Assembly (NCBI RefSeq): GCF_014333615.1
Contig: NZ_JACSCY010000002.1
Coordinates: forward strand, 310,001 to 374,000
Direction: 5' to 3'
Origin: Hymenobacter citatus
GTDB lineage: Bacteria > Bacteroidota > Bacteroidia > Cytophagales > Hymenobacteraceae
DNA length: 64,000 nucleotides
A program made the translations under genes and the position numbers. Numbering within the stretch: position 1 is the stretch's first letter; each line of letters opens with the position of its first letter. Shown here piece after piece: positions 27,440-37,365 of this stretch. The notes below the pieces were generated by a model. The model was not told the origin of the DNA, did not search any database, and saw only the letters and a program-made list of their open reading frames with translations.

Positions 27440-28555
27440 ATGCAAACGAAAAAAGGCCTATTGTATCTCGGAATGGCCGGTTTTTGTCTGGGCTTCATGC
27501 AGAAGTCGGAGCCGACACTGAAAGATGCCTACAAGAAGGATTTCTACGTGGGGGCGGCGCTCAACTACCGGCAAATCGGCGGGCAAGACGCCAAAGCCAC
27601 GGCCCTGATTACGCAGCAGTTCAACACCATCAGCCCCGAAAACCTGCTGAAGTGGGGCTCGGTGCACCCGCAGCCTGACAAGTACAACTTCAAGCCCGCC
27701 GACGACTACGTGGCCTTTGGGCAGCGAAACAAGATGTTCATCGTGGGGCACACGCTGGTGTGGCACCAGCAAACGCCCAGGTGGGTGTTTGAGGGCGAAA
27801 ACGGTCAGCCTGCCAGCCGCGAGGTGCTGCTGAAACGCTTGGAAGACCACATCAACACCGTAGTGGGCCGCTACAAGGGCAAAATTGGCGGTTGGGACGT
27901 GCTCAACGAAGCCATAGACGACCAGCAGGGCGACCTGCGCAAGACCAAGTGGCTGGAAATTCTGGGTGAGGACTTCGCCGCCAAAGCCTTCGAATACGCT
28001 CACAAAGCCGACCCCAAGGCCGAACTGTACTACAACGACTACAGCCTCTACCGCCCCGAAAAGCGCGCTGGTGTGATTAAGCTGGTGAAAAGCCTGCAAG
28101 CCAAGGGCATCAAGGTAGCCGCTATTGGCATGCAGGGCCACTACGGCCTCACCAAGCCCAGCCTGGAGCAAGTGGAGGAAAGCATTGTGGCCTTCTCGAA
28201 ACTCGGCGTGCACGTCAACTTCACGGAGCTGGACATCGACGTGCTGCCCAACCCCAGCCGCCGCCAGGGCGCCGACATTGCTGAGACCTTCGGCGCCGAC
28301 GCCAAATACAACGTCTACACCGCCGGCCTACCCGACTCGGTGCAGCAGCAGCTCACGAAACGATATGCCGACCTATTTGCGTTGTTCCGGAAGCACCGCG
28401 ACGTGATTGACCGCATCACCCTCTGGGGCGTGACGGATTCGGACTCCTGGCTGAATGACTGGCCCATCCGGGGCCGCACCAGCTACCCGCTGCTCTTCGA
28501 CCGCAACTACCAGCCCAAGCCCGCTTTCCGGGCCGTGGTGCAGGCAGCGAAGTAG
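27440..28555 (+). CDS. GH10 endo-beta-1,4-xylanase (second copy, single domain)
   Basis: This 371-residue enzyme is a compact GH10 barrel with no binding module and no T9SS tail, unlike the GH10 at 22415. Catalytic residues are Glu157 in WDVLNEAIDD (acid/base) and Glu263 in NFTELDIDVL (nucleophile). Other family blocks are NTISPENLLKWGSVHPQPD (substrate-binding region), GHTLVWHQQTPRWVF and WGVTDSDSWL. An N-terminal signal segment (KKGLLYLGMAGFCLGF) suggests periplasmic location, so it likely shortens imported xylooligosaccharides. The ATG at 27440 was chosen over an in-frame GTG at 27407 because it begins the signal sequence. It follows xylA and a hairpin. Confidence 0.95.
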   Translation: MQTKKGLLYLGMAGFCLGFMQKSEPTLKDAYKKDFYVGAALNYRQIGGQDAKATALITQQFNTISPENLLKWGSVHPQPDKYNFKPADDYVAFGQRNKMFIVGHTLVWHQQTPRWVFEGENGQPASREVLLKRLEDHINTVVGRYKGKIGGWDVLNEAIDDQQGDLRKTKWLEILGEDFAAKAFEYAHKADPKAELYYNDYSLYRPEKRAGVIKLVKSLQAKGIKVAAIGMQGHYGLTKPSLEQVEESIVAFSKLGVHVNFTELDIDVLPNPSRRQGADIAETFGADAKYNVYTAGLPDSVQQQLTKRYADLFALFRKHRDVIDRITLWGVTDSDSWLNDWPIRGRTSYPLLFDRNYQPKPAFRAVVQAAK

Positions 28556-28721
28556 GGGCGGCTTGCAGCCGCCCATCGTTGCTGACGTTGTGGCAGTTCC
28601 ACAAACGGCACCCTCATATTCCGCTCCGTAGCCCAGGGCTTCAGCCTTGGGACAGTAGATGAAAAGAAACCAGCCCTACCCCCACGGGCGCGTGCAACGC
28701 GCCCCTACCCACCCAACCGCT
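28556..28721. repeat. Mosaic of short intergenic repeats between GH10 and GH115 genes
   Basis: The gap holds three repeat units and no gene. GGGCGGCT-TGC-AGCCGCCC at 28556-28574 is a hairpin. A single copy of 'AGCCCAGGGCTTCAGCC' with the flank CCGCTCCGT lies at 28621-28652; the same unit occurs as an inverted pair at 40291-40369. GGGCGCGT-GCA-ACGCGCCC at 28686-28704 is a second hairpin. The pattern suggests accumulated dispersed repeats rather than a promoter. Confidence 0.75.
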
Positions 28722-31376
28722 ATGTCTATGCTTTCCTTCACTATCCCCCAACGCCTCACCTGCCTGCTCCTCACCGGCCTGACGCTCACGGCTGCCCTAC
28801 CTGCCCTAGCGCTGGATGGTACTTCCTACGTCACGTCGAAAAAGCAGAAGGGCAGCTTTGCGCTGGAAGCAGGTGGCAAGGCCGCGCCGCTGTTTGCCAG
28901 CGCCCAGGACTGGCCCGGCGTGTTGCGCGCCGCCAAAGACTTGCAGGCCGACATCAACCGCGTAACCAGCGTGACGCCTGCCCTCACCACCGACAAGGCG
29001 CCGAAGGGTAAGGAGGTGGTGCTGATTGGCACCATCGGCAAAAGCCCGCTCATCGACCAGCTGGTACGCGACAAAAAGCTCGACGTGTCGGCGGTATCGG
29101 GCAAGTGGGAGATGTTTGTGGAGCAGATTGTGGAGAAGCCCATGCCGGGCGTGGACCGAGCGCTGGTCATTGCCGGCAGTGACAAGCGCGGTACCATCTA
29201 CGGCATCTACGACTTGTCGGAGCAGATGGGCGTGTCGCCGTGGTACTGGTGGGCCGATGTTCCTACCCCGCACCAAAAGGCGCTGTACGTGGCCAGCGGG
29301 CGGCACACCCAGGGCGAGCCGAAAGTGAAGTACCGCGGCATCTTCATCAACGACGAGGCCCCAGCGCTGTCGGGCTGGTCGAAGGAGAAGTTTGGGGGCG
29401 TGAACTCGAAGATGTACACCCACATGTTTGAGCTGATTTTGCGCCTGAAGGGCAACTACCTGTGGCCCGCCATGTGGGGCAACGCGTTCAGCGCCGACGA
29501 CCCGCAGAACCCCGCCCTGGCCGACGAGTACGGCATTGTGATGGGCACTTCCCACCACGAGCCGCTTACCCGCGCCCACGACGAGTGGCGCCGCTTCGGC
29601 AAAGGCCCCTGGAACTACCAAACCAACCCCGACGTGCTGCGCGACTTCTGGCGCGGCGGTATGCAGCGCATGGGTACCCGCGAAAACGTGGTAACCATTG
29701 GCATGCGCGGCGACGGCGACGAGCCCATGAGTGAGGGTAGCAACATTGCGTTGTTGGAAAAAATCGTGGCCGATCAGCGCCAGATCATTGCCGACGTAAC
29801 CGGCAAGCCCGCCGAGCAAACGCCCCAGATGTGGGCGCTCTACAAGGAGGTGCAGGACTACTACGACAAAGGCATGCGCGTGCCCGACGACGTGACCCTA
29901 CTGCTCTGCGACGACAACTGGGGCAACATCCGCAAGCTGCCCAAGCCCGGCGAAAAGCCCCGCGCCGGAGGCTACGGCATCTACTACCACTTCGACTACG
30001 TGGGCGGGCCGCGCAACTACAAGTGGCTCAATACCAACCCGCTGCCGCGCATCTGGGAGCAGATGCACCTGGCTCACGAGTACGGCGCCAACCAGATTTG
30101 GGTGGTAAACGTGGGCGACCTGAAACCGGTGGAGCTGCCCATCAGCTTCTTCCTCGACTACGCCTGGAACCCCGACAACATCAAGGCCGACGAGGTAGGC
30201 GAGTACACCCGGCAGTGGGCCGCCCAGCAGTTTGGCGACAAGCACGCCGCCGCTATTGCCGACATTCTGGCCAAGTACGCCAAGTACAACGCCCGCCGCA
30301 AGCCCGAGCTGCTGAGTCCGAACACCTACAGCCTGACCAATTACAACGAGTTTGCTACGGTGGTGGCCGACTACAATCAGCTCGCCACGCAGGCCGAAGC
30401 CATTGGCCGCCAGCTGCCCGCCGCCGACCAGGACGCCTACTTCGAGCTGGTGCTGCACCCGGTATTGGCCTGCGCCAACCTCAACGAGCTGTACTACACC
30501 GTGGCCCTGAACCAGGAGGCCGCCAAGAACAACCGCAAGAACACCAACGAGTTGGCCGCTAAAGCCAAGACGCTGTTTGAGAAAGACGCCGAGCTGTCGA
30601 AGCGCTACAACGCCATTGCCGGCGGCAAGTGGAACCACATGATGGACCAGATGCACATCGGCTACCGGAGCTGGCACGACGAGAAGGAAGACAAAATGCC
30701 GGAAGTGCAGACCATTGCCGAGTCGGTGGCTACCGCACCCGCGCTGGCAGTGACGATGACCGCACAGAAGCCCCAGCCTACCTCCACGCCGGGTGCGCCC
30801 TTCGTGGAGGCCGATGGCTACGTGTCGATAGAAGCCCCGCACTACAGCAAGGCGGTGGAGGGTAGCGGCGTGAAGTGGCAGACGATTCCCGACCTGGGCC
30901 GTACGCTGTCGGCTGTTTCCACCTACCCTGTCACGGCTCCCAGCACCACGCCCGGCGGCAACAGCCCGCACCTGGAGTACCAGGTGCAGCTCACCACGGC
31001 CGGCCCCGTGACGGTGCAGGCCTACCTGGCGCCTACCCTTAACTTTACCAGCGGCGAGGGGCTGCGCTACGCCGTGTCGTTCGACGACGAAACGCCGCAG
31101 ATTGTGAACCTGCACACCGGCATGGTGGCCGACAATGGCAACCGCCCCTGGGAAAAAGCCGTGGCCGAAAGTATCATCCTGAAAACCACCAAACACACCC
31201 TGGCCACGCCCGGCACGCACACGCTGAAATTCTGGCGCGTCGATCCGGCCGTAGTACTGGAAAAGCTGGTAGTAGACTGCGGCGGGCTGAAACCCAGCTA
31301 TCTGGGGCCACCGGAAAGCGCTACGGGTGGCAAAGCGGCATCAGCAGAAGCTAAAAACAGCGTAGGGCGGCGCTAG
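28722..31376 (+). CDS. GH115 xylan alpha-1,2-glucuronidase
   Basis: GH115 enzymes release (4-O-methyl-)glucuronic acid from internal as well as terminal xylose residues of polymeric xylan, which complements the GH67 enzymes here. The 884-residue protein has a signal peptide (MSMLSFTIPQRLTCLLLTGL). The N-terminal alpha/beta domain includes VVLIGTIGKSPLIDQL, and the barrel is marked by YRGIFINDEAPALSGW, GNYLWPAMWGNAF, MGTSHHEPLTRA, and LLCDDNWGNIRKLP with YYHFDYVGGPRNYKWLNT. Helical and C-terminal beta-sandwich regions follow (about 600-884, with FVEADGYVSIEAPHYSKAV). Length fits the family. The ATG at 28722 is preferred to an upstream in-frame start that would cross repeats. Probably periplasmic. 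Confidence 0.93.
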   Translation: MSMLSFTIPQRLTCLLLTGLTLTAALPALALDGTSYVTSKKQKGSFALEAGGKAAPLFASAQDWPGVLRAAKDLQADINRVTSVTPALTTDKAPKGKEVVLIGTIGKSPLIDQLVRDKKLDVSAVSGKWEMFVEQIVEKPMPGVDRALVIAGSDKRGTIYGIYDLSEQMGVSPWYWWADVPTPHQKALYVASGRHTQGEPKVKYRGIFINDEAPALSGWSKEKFGGVNSKMYTHMFELILRLKGNYLWPAMWGNAFSADDPQNPALADEYGIVMGTSHHEPLTRAHDEWRRFGKGPWNYQTNPDVLRDFWRGGMQRMGTRENVVTIGMRGDGDEPMSEGSNIALLEKIVADQRQIIADVTGKPAEQTPQMWALYKEVQDYYDKGMRVPDDVTLLLCDDNWGNIRKLPKPGEKPRAGGYGIYYHFDYVGGPRNYKWLNTNPLPRIWEQMHLAHEYGANQIWVVNVGDLKPVELPISFFLDYAWNPDNIKADEVGEYTRQWAAQQFGDKHAAAIADILAKYAKYNARRKPELLSPNTYSLTNYNEFATVVADYNQLATQAEAIGRQLPAADQDAYFELVLHPVLACANLNELYYTVALNQEAAKNNRKNTNELAAKAKTLFEKDAELSKRYNAIAGGKWNHMMDQMHIGYRSWHDEKEDKMPEVQTIAESVATAPALAVTMTAQKPQPTSTPGAPFVEADGYVSIEAPHYSKAVEGSGVKWQTIPDLGRTLSAVSTYPVTAPSTTPGGNSPHLEYQVQLTTAGPVTVQAYLAPTLNFTSGEGLRYAVSFDDETPQIVNLHTGMVADNGNRPWEKAVAESIILKTTKHTLATPGTHTLKFWRVDPAVVLEKLVVDCGGLKPSYLGPPESATGGKAASAEAKNSVGRR

Positions 31377-31761
31377 CGGTACTGTCATGCTGAGCGAAGT
31401 CGAAGCATCTCGCGTGCAGCGCTAATCTCAATCGTTAGAAACTACTTACGGTCGAGAGGCTTCGACTTCGCTCAGCATGACGTTCTAGTAAAGCATGCGA
31501 TTTTCCTCCCGCTAATCGAAATGACAGGCTATCTTTTTATCTAGCTGATGAGCTTCTAAAAAGCTCCTGTTTGCAGTAGCTTTCCGGGGCTATCCTTGCG
31601 GCGGCGTAGCGACGCATTCTCGCGTTTCGTGGTTGAACGACTTGCGTCAGCATCGTTTTAGCGAACAACATCAGCAACGACAAGACATAAGGATGTGTCT
31701 TTATGTCGCGCCAGACCAACGCAAACAGCCTCTAGAGTCAAATAATTTGAGCTTATATAGT
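31377..31761. other. 385-bp intergenic region before the GH127/146 gene
   Basis: The first quarter is a 98-bp palindromic repeat (31384-31481). The remainder, 31482-31761, has no recognisable gene and is more AT-rich toward its 3' end. The in-frame extension of the next gene to 31633 lacks a signal peptide and looks non-coding. I see no copy of the CGTTTTCGAAAACG operator. A promoter for the downstream enzyme series is likely but I could not assign a clear TTG/TAnnTTTG pair. Confidence 0.5.
31384..31481. repeat. 98-bp palindromic repeat (GTCATG subtype)
   Basis: Starts GTCATGCTGAGCGAAGTCGA and ends with CGACTTCGCTCAGCATGAC, so the arms are close to perfect. It shares GAAGCATCTCGCGTGC with the copy at 1762-1861. 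It lies just after the GH115 stop and could form a 3' stabilising or terminating hairpin. Confidence 0.85.
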
Positions 31762-34128
31762 ATGAAGCGTCGTTTTCTGCTCCTTTCTACCTGCCTATTG
31801 CCCCTGCTCACCCACGCGCAAACGACTGCCTTGCAGAGCTTTCCGGTGTCGGCGGTGCACCTGCTGGACAGCCCGTTTCAGCAGGCGCAGCAGACCGACA
31901 AGGCCTACATGCTGGCCCTCAGCGCCGACCGGCTGCTGGCGCCCTACCAGACCGAGGCCGGAATTCAGCCGAAGGCGGAGCGCTACGGCAACTGGGAAAA
32001 CACCGGTCTTGACGGCCACATGGGCGGCCACTACCTCTCGGCGCTGGCCCTCATGTACGCCGCCACCGGCGACGCGCAGGTGCAACAGCGCCTCACCTAC
32101 ATGGTGGACGAGCTGGACCGCTGTCAGCAGCAAAACGGCAACGGCTACCTTGGTGGCGTGCCCGGCGGCAAGGCCATGTGGGCGCAGGTGAAAGCCGGCA
32201 ACATCAAGGCCAACAGCTTTGGGCTGAACGACAAGTGGGTGCCGCTCTACAACCTGCACAAAACCATTGCCGGCCTGCGCGACGCCTACCTGATTGGGGG
32301 CAATGCCAAGGCCAAAGGCATGCTCATCAAGCTGACGGACTGGTTTGTGGACCTCACCGCGGGCCTCACCGACGCCCAGATTCAGGATATGCTGCGCAGT
32401 GAGCACGGCGGCCTGAACGAGGTGTTTGCCGACGTAGCCAGCCTCACCGGCGACGCGAAGTACCTGAAGCTAGCTCAGCGCTTCTCGCACCGGGTGGTGC
32501 TGGAGCCGCTGCTGGCGGGCAAGGACGTGCTCAACGGCATGCACGCCAACACCCAGATTCCGAAAGTCATTGGCTTTGAGCGCGTGGCGGAGGTAGGCGG
32601 CGACCCAGTCTGGGGCAATGCCGCTGCATTTTTCTGGAAAACGGTGGTAGACAATCGCACGGTGAGCATTGGGGGCAACAGCGTGAGTGAGCACTTCAAC
32701 CCGGCCGACAACTTCACCTCTATGCTGGAAAGCACGGAAGGCCCGGAGACGTGCAACACGTATAACATGCTCAAGCTCAGCAAGGAGCTGTATCTGGCTA
32801 GCGGCGACACCAAATACCTCGATTTCTACGAGCGGGCCACCTATAACCACATTCTGTCGTCGCAGCACCCCAGCGAGGGTGGGTTTGTGTACTTCACGCC
32901 CATGCGCCCGCGCCACTACCGCGTGTACTCGCAGCCGCAGGAAGGCTTCTGGTGCTGCGTGGGCTCGGGGCTGGAAAACCACGGCAAGTACGGCGAGCTG
33001 GTGTACGCGCACCGCGACCAGAAAGAGCTGCTGGTGAACCTGTTCCTACCCTCGCGCCTCACCTGGGCCGAGCAGGGCCTGACGCTGACGCAGCAAACCA
33101 AGTTTCCGTTTGAAGAACAGTCGCAGCTTCAGTTGCAGCTGAAAAAGCCGCGCACGTTTGCGCTCAGCATCCGGCAGCCCAGCTGGGTGCCGGCCGGCCA
33201 ACTCACCTTGAAAGTGAATGGCAAACCCGTGACGCCGACCACCACCGAGCCGGGCTACGCCACCCTCACGCGCAAGTGGCGCTCGGGCGACGTGGTGACG
33301 GTGGCCCTCCCCATGCACACCACCGCCGAGTACATGCCCGACCACTCGCCCTGGGTATCGTTTGTGCACGGGCCGGTAGTGCTGGCCGCCGTGACGGACA
33401 CCACCGACCTGGCCGGCCTGCACGCCGACAGCAAGCGCATGGCGCACGTGCCCAGCGGCCCGCTCTACCCCGTAGAGGAAGCGCCGCTGCTGGTGTCTAC
33501 CAGTCAGAATGTGGCCGATGGCATCAAGCCCGTGGCCGGCAAGCCGCTGACGTTCAGCGCCGCCGGTCTGATCAACTCCGAGCAGTACCGCAACGTGCAG
33601 CTGGTGCCGTTCTATCAGATTCAGGATGCCCGCTACATGGTGTACTGGCCCGTGACGACGCCCGAGGGCCTGGCTGCCCGCAAGGAGGAAATCCGCCGCC
33701 GCGACGCCGAGAAGCGCGCCTTGGAGGCCCGCACTGTTGACCAAGTGACGCCTGGCGAGCAGCAGCCCGAGTCGGACCACAACTTCCAGAGCGACCGGTC
33801 GGAGACGGGTGTGTACCGCAACCGCCACTGGCGCCACGCCGCGGGCTGGTTCAGCTACCAGCTGCGCAACCCCAAGCGGGAGGCCCGCGCCCTGCGCGTG
33901 ACCTACTCCGGCGGCGACCGAAACCGGCAGTTCACGATTCTCATCAACGGCACGCCACTGGCCAAAGTGGAGCTGAAAGGCAATCAGAAAAGCGACTTCT
34001 ACGACCAAGAATATGCCTTGCCCGAGGCACTGCGTGGCACCAACGCCTCTACCACGCTCACCGTGAAGTTTGAGGCCGCGCCGGGCTCCACGGCGGGCGG
34101 CGTCTACGACGTGCGGCTGCTGCGCTGA
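31762..34128 (+). CDS. GH127/GH146 beta-L-arabinofuranosidase
   Basis: Members of this clan (former DUF1680) remove beta-L-arabinofuranosyl groups using a zinc-bound cysteine nucleophile. The 788-residue protein has a signal peptide ending HAQ, then an (alpha/alpha)6 domain with YGNWENTGLDGHMGGHYLSA. The zinc/nucleophile set is visible: Glu329-x-Cys331 (PETCNTYNM) and Cys398-Cys399 (FWCCVGSG). Glu310 (VSEHFNP) is the likely acid/base. A beta-sandwich follows, and the C-terminal part (about 650-788) contains a charged segment (REEIRRRDAEKRALEAR is near 680) and QPESDHNFQSD, which favours GH146-like enzymes over the shorter Bifidobacterium GH127 type. Substrate may be an arabinose side chain of the target xylan. 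Start chosen at the signal peptide. Confidence 0.88.
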   Translation: MKRRFLLLSTCLLPLLTHAQTTALQSFPVSAVHLLDSPFQQAQQTDKAYMLALSADRLLAPYQTEAGIQPKAERYGNWENTGLDGHMGGHYLSALALMYAATGDAQVQQRLTYMVDELDRCQQQNGNGYLGGVPGGKAMWAQVKAGNIKANSFGLNDKWVPLYNLHKTIAGLRDAYLIGGNAKAKGMLIKLTDWFVDLTAGLTDAQIQDMLRSEHGGLNEVFADVASLTGDAKYLKLAQRFSHRVVLEPLLAGKDVLNGMHANTQIPKVIGFERVAEVGGDPVWGNAAAFFWKTVVDNRTVSIGGNSVSEHFNPADNFTSMLESTEGPETCNTYNMLKLSKELYLASGDTKYLDFYERATYNHILSSQHPSEGGFVYFTPMRPRHYRVYSQPQEGFWCCVGSGLENHGKYGELVYAHRDQKELLVNLFLPSRLTWAEQGLTLTQQTKFPFEEQSQLQLQLKKPRTFALSIRQPSWVPAGQLTLKVNGKPVTPTTTEPGYATLTRKWRSGDVVTVALPMHTTAEYMPDHSPWVSFVHGPVVLAAVTDTTDLAGLHADSKRMAHVPSGPLYPVEEAPLLVSTSQNVADGIKPVAGKPLTFSAAGLINSEQYRNVQLVPFYQIQDARYMVYWPVTTPEGLAARKEEIRRRDAEKRALEARTVDQVTPGEQQPESDHNFQSDRSETGVYRNRHWRHAAGWFSYQLRNPKREARALRVTYSGGDRNRQFTILINGTPLAKVELKGNQKSDFYDQEYALPEALRGTNASTTLTVKFEAAPGSTAGGVYDVRLLR

Positions 34129-34201
34129 GTAGGCGTGCAGCCCCTTCTGTGAATTCACTACTTTAAAATATTCGTATTCCTGCTTCCATCGAATTTCCCA
34201 C

Positions 34202-35878
34202 ATGAAACGTTTTCTTACCGCGCTAGCCGTCCCGCTGCTGTCTTCTTTCTCGCTGTTTGCACAATCGATTGAGTTACCGAATCCCATTCTAAGCGGCTTC
34301 TACCCCGACCCTAGCATCGTGAAGGTAGGGCCCGATTATTACCTGGTGAACTCCACGTTTTCCTACTTTCCCGGCCTGCCCGTGATGCACAGCCGCGACC
34401 TGAAGAACTGGCAGCAGGTGGGCAACGTCATCAGCCGGCCCTCGCAGATGAACTTTATGGGCGACCGGATGACGCGCGGACTGTTTGCCCCGGCCATCGA
34501 CTACCACAACGGCACGTACTACGTCACCTGCACCTTCATCGACCATAAGGGCAACTTCGTGGTGACGGCCAAGAACCCGGCCGGTCCCTGGAGCGACCCT
34601 ACCTACCTGCCCGAAGTACGCGGCATCGACCCCTCGTTGTTTTTTGAGGGCGACAAGGCCTACGTTATCTACAACAGCGACCCACCCGACAACAAGCCGC
34701 TGTACTCGGGCCACCGCTCCATCAAAGTAATCGAGCTGAACCCGAAGATGTTGCAAACCGTGGGCGAGGCCAAAATCGTGGTGAACGGCGGCGTGGACCT
34801 GAGCAAAAAGCCCGTCTGGATTGAGGGGCCGCACATTATGAAGCGCGGCAACTGGTACTACCTCTACGCCGCCGAGGGTGGCACCTCGGTAAACCACACG
34901 GAAGTAGTGTTCCGGGGCACGTCGCCGATGGGGCCGTTCACGCCCTACGAGCACAACCCCATCCTGTCGCAGCGCGAGCTACCCAAGGACCGCAAGGACC
35001 CCATTACCTCGGCCGGGCACGCGCAGTTTGTGGAAGGGCCCGATGGCAAAACCTACGCCGTGTTCCTGGCTGTGCGCCCCTACGAGGGCAACCACTATAA
35101 CACAGGCCGTGAGACGTTTATCGTGCCGGTGGAGTGGAAAAACGAGTGGCCCGTGATGGAGCCCGGCCCCAATGGCGTGCAATATTCCTACACTGCCAAG
35201 TTTCCGGAGGTGAAGCAGAAGGGTGCCCTGCCGCAGAATGGCAACTTCAGCTACACCCTGAACTTTGACAAGCAGCTAGCCCCCGAGCTGCTGTTTCTGC
35301 GTACCGTGGACAGCGCTAATTTTTTGCTGAACAAAGCCAACGGCCTCACCCTCAAGCTCAAGCCCGAAACGGTGGCCGAGTTTGGCAACCCCGCCTTCGT
35401 GGGCAAGCGCCAGCAGCACCTATACTGCACCACCGAAACCGAGCTGGCGTTTGCGCCCAAATCGGCGGACGAGAAGGCGGGGCTGGTGGTCTTTCAGGAC
35501 GAAAAGCACTTCTACTACCTCTGCAAATCAACTGACGGTAGCAAGCCGGTGCTCCAGCTTTTTAAAAGCACCGACGACCCCAAAAAGCCGGAACTGCTGA
35601 GCTCAGCCCCGCTGAAGTCGGCCGCTGGCAAGGTGCAGCTGCGCGTCACGGCTGCCGGCGACACGTACGGCTTCGCCTACTCGGAGAATGGCAAGACGTG
35701 GACGACGCTGAAAGACAAGGTGGACGCCCGCTTCCTGAGCACCCAAACGGCGGGCGGCTTCATCGGCTGCGTGATTGGGATGTACGCTACCTCCTCGGGG
35801 CAGCCGACGAGCAACACAGCGGCTTTCAAGTACTTGAAATACAGCGGTAACGACCCGATGTATAAGCCGGCGCAGTAA
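34202..35878 (+). CDS. GH43 beta-xylosidase/alpha-L-arabinofuranosidase with C-terminal beta-sandwich
   Basis: GH43 five-bladed propellers cut beta-xylosidic or alpha-L-arabinofuranosidic bonds. This 558-residue protein has a signal peptide ending LFAQ, then the propeller with base Asp36 (FYPDPSIV), pKa-modulating Asp143 (RGIDPSLFF) and acid Glu208 (WIEGPHIM). Residues 340-550 form a second beta-sandwich (FSYTLNFDKQLAPELLFLRT; GFAYSENGKTWTTLKDKVDA), as in two-domain GH43 xylosidases. AGHAQFVEGPDGK is the typical fifth-blade segment. Compared with the other GH43s here it is closest in layout to the one at 38687. Which bond it cuts cannot be told from sequence alone. Confidence 0.92.
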   Translation: MKRFLTALAVPLLSSFSLFAQSIELPNPILSGFYPDPSIVKVGPDYYLVNSTFSYFPGLPVMHSRDLKNWQQVGNVISRPSQMNFMGDRMTRGLFAPAIDYHNGTYYVTCTFIDHKGNFVVTAKNPAGPWSDPTYLPEVRGIDPSLFFEGDKAYVIYNSDPPDNKPLYSGHRSIKVIELNPKMLQTVGEAKIVVNGGVDLSKKPVWIEGPHIMKRGNWYYLYAAEGGTSVNHTEVVFRGTSPMGPFTPYEHNPILSQRELPKDRKDPITSAGHAQFVEGPDGKTYAVFLAVRPYEGNHYNTGRETFIVPVEWKNEWPVMEPGPNGVQYSYTAKFPEVKQKGALPQNGNFSYTLNFDKQLAPELLFLRTVDSANFLLNKANGLTLKLKPETVAEFGNPAFVGKRQQHLYCTTETELAFAPKSADEKAGLVVFQDEKHFYYLCKSTDGSKPVLQLFKSTDDPKKPELLSSAPLKSAAGKVQLRVTAAGDTYGFAYSENGKTWTTLKDKVDARFLSTQTAGGFIGCVIGMYATSSGQPTSNTAAFKYLKYSGNDPMYKPAQ

Positions 35879-35968
35879 AGGTTGCTTTTCCCGACGGGCG
35901 AGTTAATTCGGAGGGTAGCAGGCCGGGCTGCCCAGTCTCTTTCCACTTCCTACCCCTGCCTCACTTCT

Positions 35969-37276
35969 ATGAAATTCCCCCTCTTTGCCGCTATTCTGAC
36001 TCTAGTCGCCTGCACTACGCTGCAAGCGCAAAACCCCATCATCCAAACCAAGTTTACGGCCGACCCGGCGCCGATGGTCTACCGCGACACCGTGTTCCTC
36101 TACACCAGCCACGACGAGGACGATGCCACCGGGTTCAAGATGTACAACTGGCTGCTGTACACCTCCACCGACATGATGAACTGGACCGACCACGGCTCGG
36201 TCGCCTCCACGAAGAGCTTCAGCTGGTCGCCGCAAAATGGCGCGTGGGCGCCGCAGGCCATCGAACGCAACGGCAAGTTTTACCTGTACTGCCCCATCCA
36301 CGTCAAGGGTATCGGCGTGCTGGTGTCGGATAGTCCCTACGGTCCCTTCACCGATCCGCTGGGCAAGCCGTTGATTCAGAACAGTATCGATGATATTGAC
36401 CCGACCGTCTACATCGACGACGATGGCCAGGCCTACCTGTACTGGGGCAATCCGAACCTATACTACGTCAAGCTGAACGAGGACATGATTTCCTACTCGG
36501 GTGGCATTGTCAAGTCGCCTACCAAGCCGAAGGACTACCAGGAAGGCCCGTGGTTTTACAAGCGCAAAGACAAGTACTACGTGGCCTATGCCTCCACCTG
36601 CTGCCCCGAGGGCATCGGCTACAGCATGAGCACCAGCCCCACAGGCCCCTGGAACTATACCGGTACGCTCATGGACCACGACCGGCGGTCGAACGGCAAC
36701 CACCCGGGCATCATCGATTACAAGGGCAATTCCTACCTGTTCGGCTTCAACTACGCCATTTCCAAGGCCCTGTCGCCGACGCACACCGAGCGCCGCTCCG
36801 TGTGCGTGGCCAAGCTTACGTACAATCCCGACGGCACCATTCAACAGCTGCCGTTTTGGTCGGAAGAAGGCGTAGAGCGCGTGGCGACCTTGAACCCCTA
36901 CCAGCGTACTGAGGCAGAAACCATTGCCTTGAGCCAGGGCCTGAAAACCAGTAAGGGCCCGGATGGCATGTACGTAACGAGCATCGACAGTGGTGATTAC
37001 ATCAAAGTCAAAGGCGTTGATTTTGAGAAGGGAGCAAAGGAGTTCATGGCTTCAGTTGCTAGCACTTCTGCCAATTCAGCCATTGAAATACACCTGGACA
37101 GCCCCACGGGCGCGTTGCTGGGGACCTTGAAAGTGAAGGACACCGGTACGCTGGGAAGCTGGGTGGTGCAGTCGTGCAAAGTCAGCCGGAAAAGTGGCAT
37201 CCACGACGTGTACTTCGTCTTCAAAGGGGCCAGTAACAACGCGCTCCGGTTCGACTGGTGGCAGTTTACGCACTAG
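35969..37276 (+). CDS. GH43 enzyme with C-terminal CBM6-like domain
   Basis: This 435-residue GH43 has base Asp32 (TADPAPMVY), Asp144 (DDIDPTVYI) and acid Glu192 (YQEGPWFY). It belongs with the genes at 46725 and 53203: all share NPII..FTADPAP(L/M)VY, an HD motif in blade 1, and a HPGI(I/V) segment with NPDGTI near the propeller end. The tail (about 310-435, RTEAETIALSQGLKT, YIKVKGVDF, FDWWQFT) is a CBM6-type module that would bind xylan or arabinoxylan. The signal sequence contains LVAC, so it may be a lipoprotein, though cleavage at LQA before QNP is equally possible. Likely a xylosidase or arabinofuranosidase. Confidence 0.9.
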   Translation: MKFPLFAAILTLVACTTLQAQNPIIQTKFTADPAPMVYRDTVFLYTSHDEDDATGFKMYNWLLYTSTDMMNWTDHGSVASTKSFSWSPQNGAWAPQAIERNGKFYLYCPIHVKGIGVLVSDSPYGPFTDPLGKPLIQNSIDDIDPTVYIDDDGQAYLYWGNPNLYYVKLNEDMISYSGGIVKSPTKPKDYQEGPWFYKRKDKYYVAYASTCCPEGIGYSMSTSPTGPWNYTGTLMDHDRRSNGNHPGIIDYKGNSYLFGFNYAISKALSPTHTERRSVCVAKLTYNPDGTIQQLPFWSEEGVERVATLNPYQRTEAETIALSQGLKTSKGPDGMYVTSIDSGDYIKVKGVDFEKGAKEFMASVASTSANSAIEIHLDSPTGALLGTLKVKDTGTLGSWVVQSCKVSRKSGIHDVYFVFKGASNNALRFDWWQFTH

Positions 37277-37365
37277 ATAAGGCCGAGGTAGCCGCCAGCG
37301 AGTACGGCAAGCTGGCCGGTGCCTTGCGCTTTAACCTCTATCCCATGCTCGCTATCCTTTTCCAT

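Noticed and set aside
29898..31220. Minus-strand 440-residue frame in the GH115 gene
   Set aside because: Shadow frame; Gly/Val/His-rich and no recognisable motif.
33046..34287. Minus-strand 413-residue frame across the GH127/146 end and GH43 start
   Set aside because: It runs through two clear genes and their gap, without start context or family motifs.
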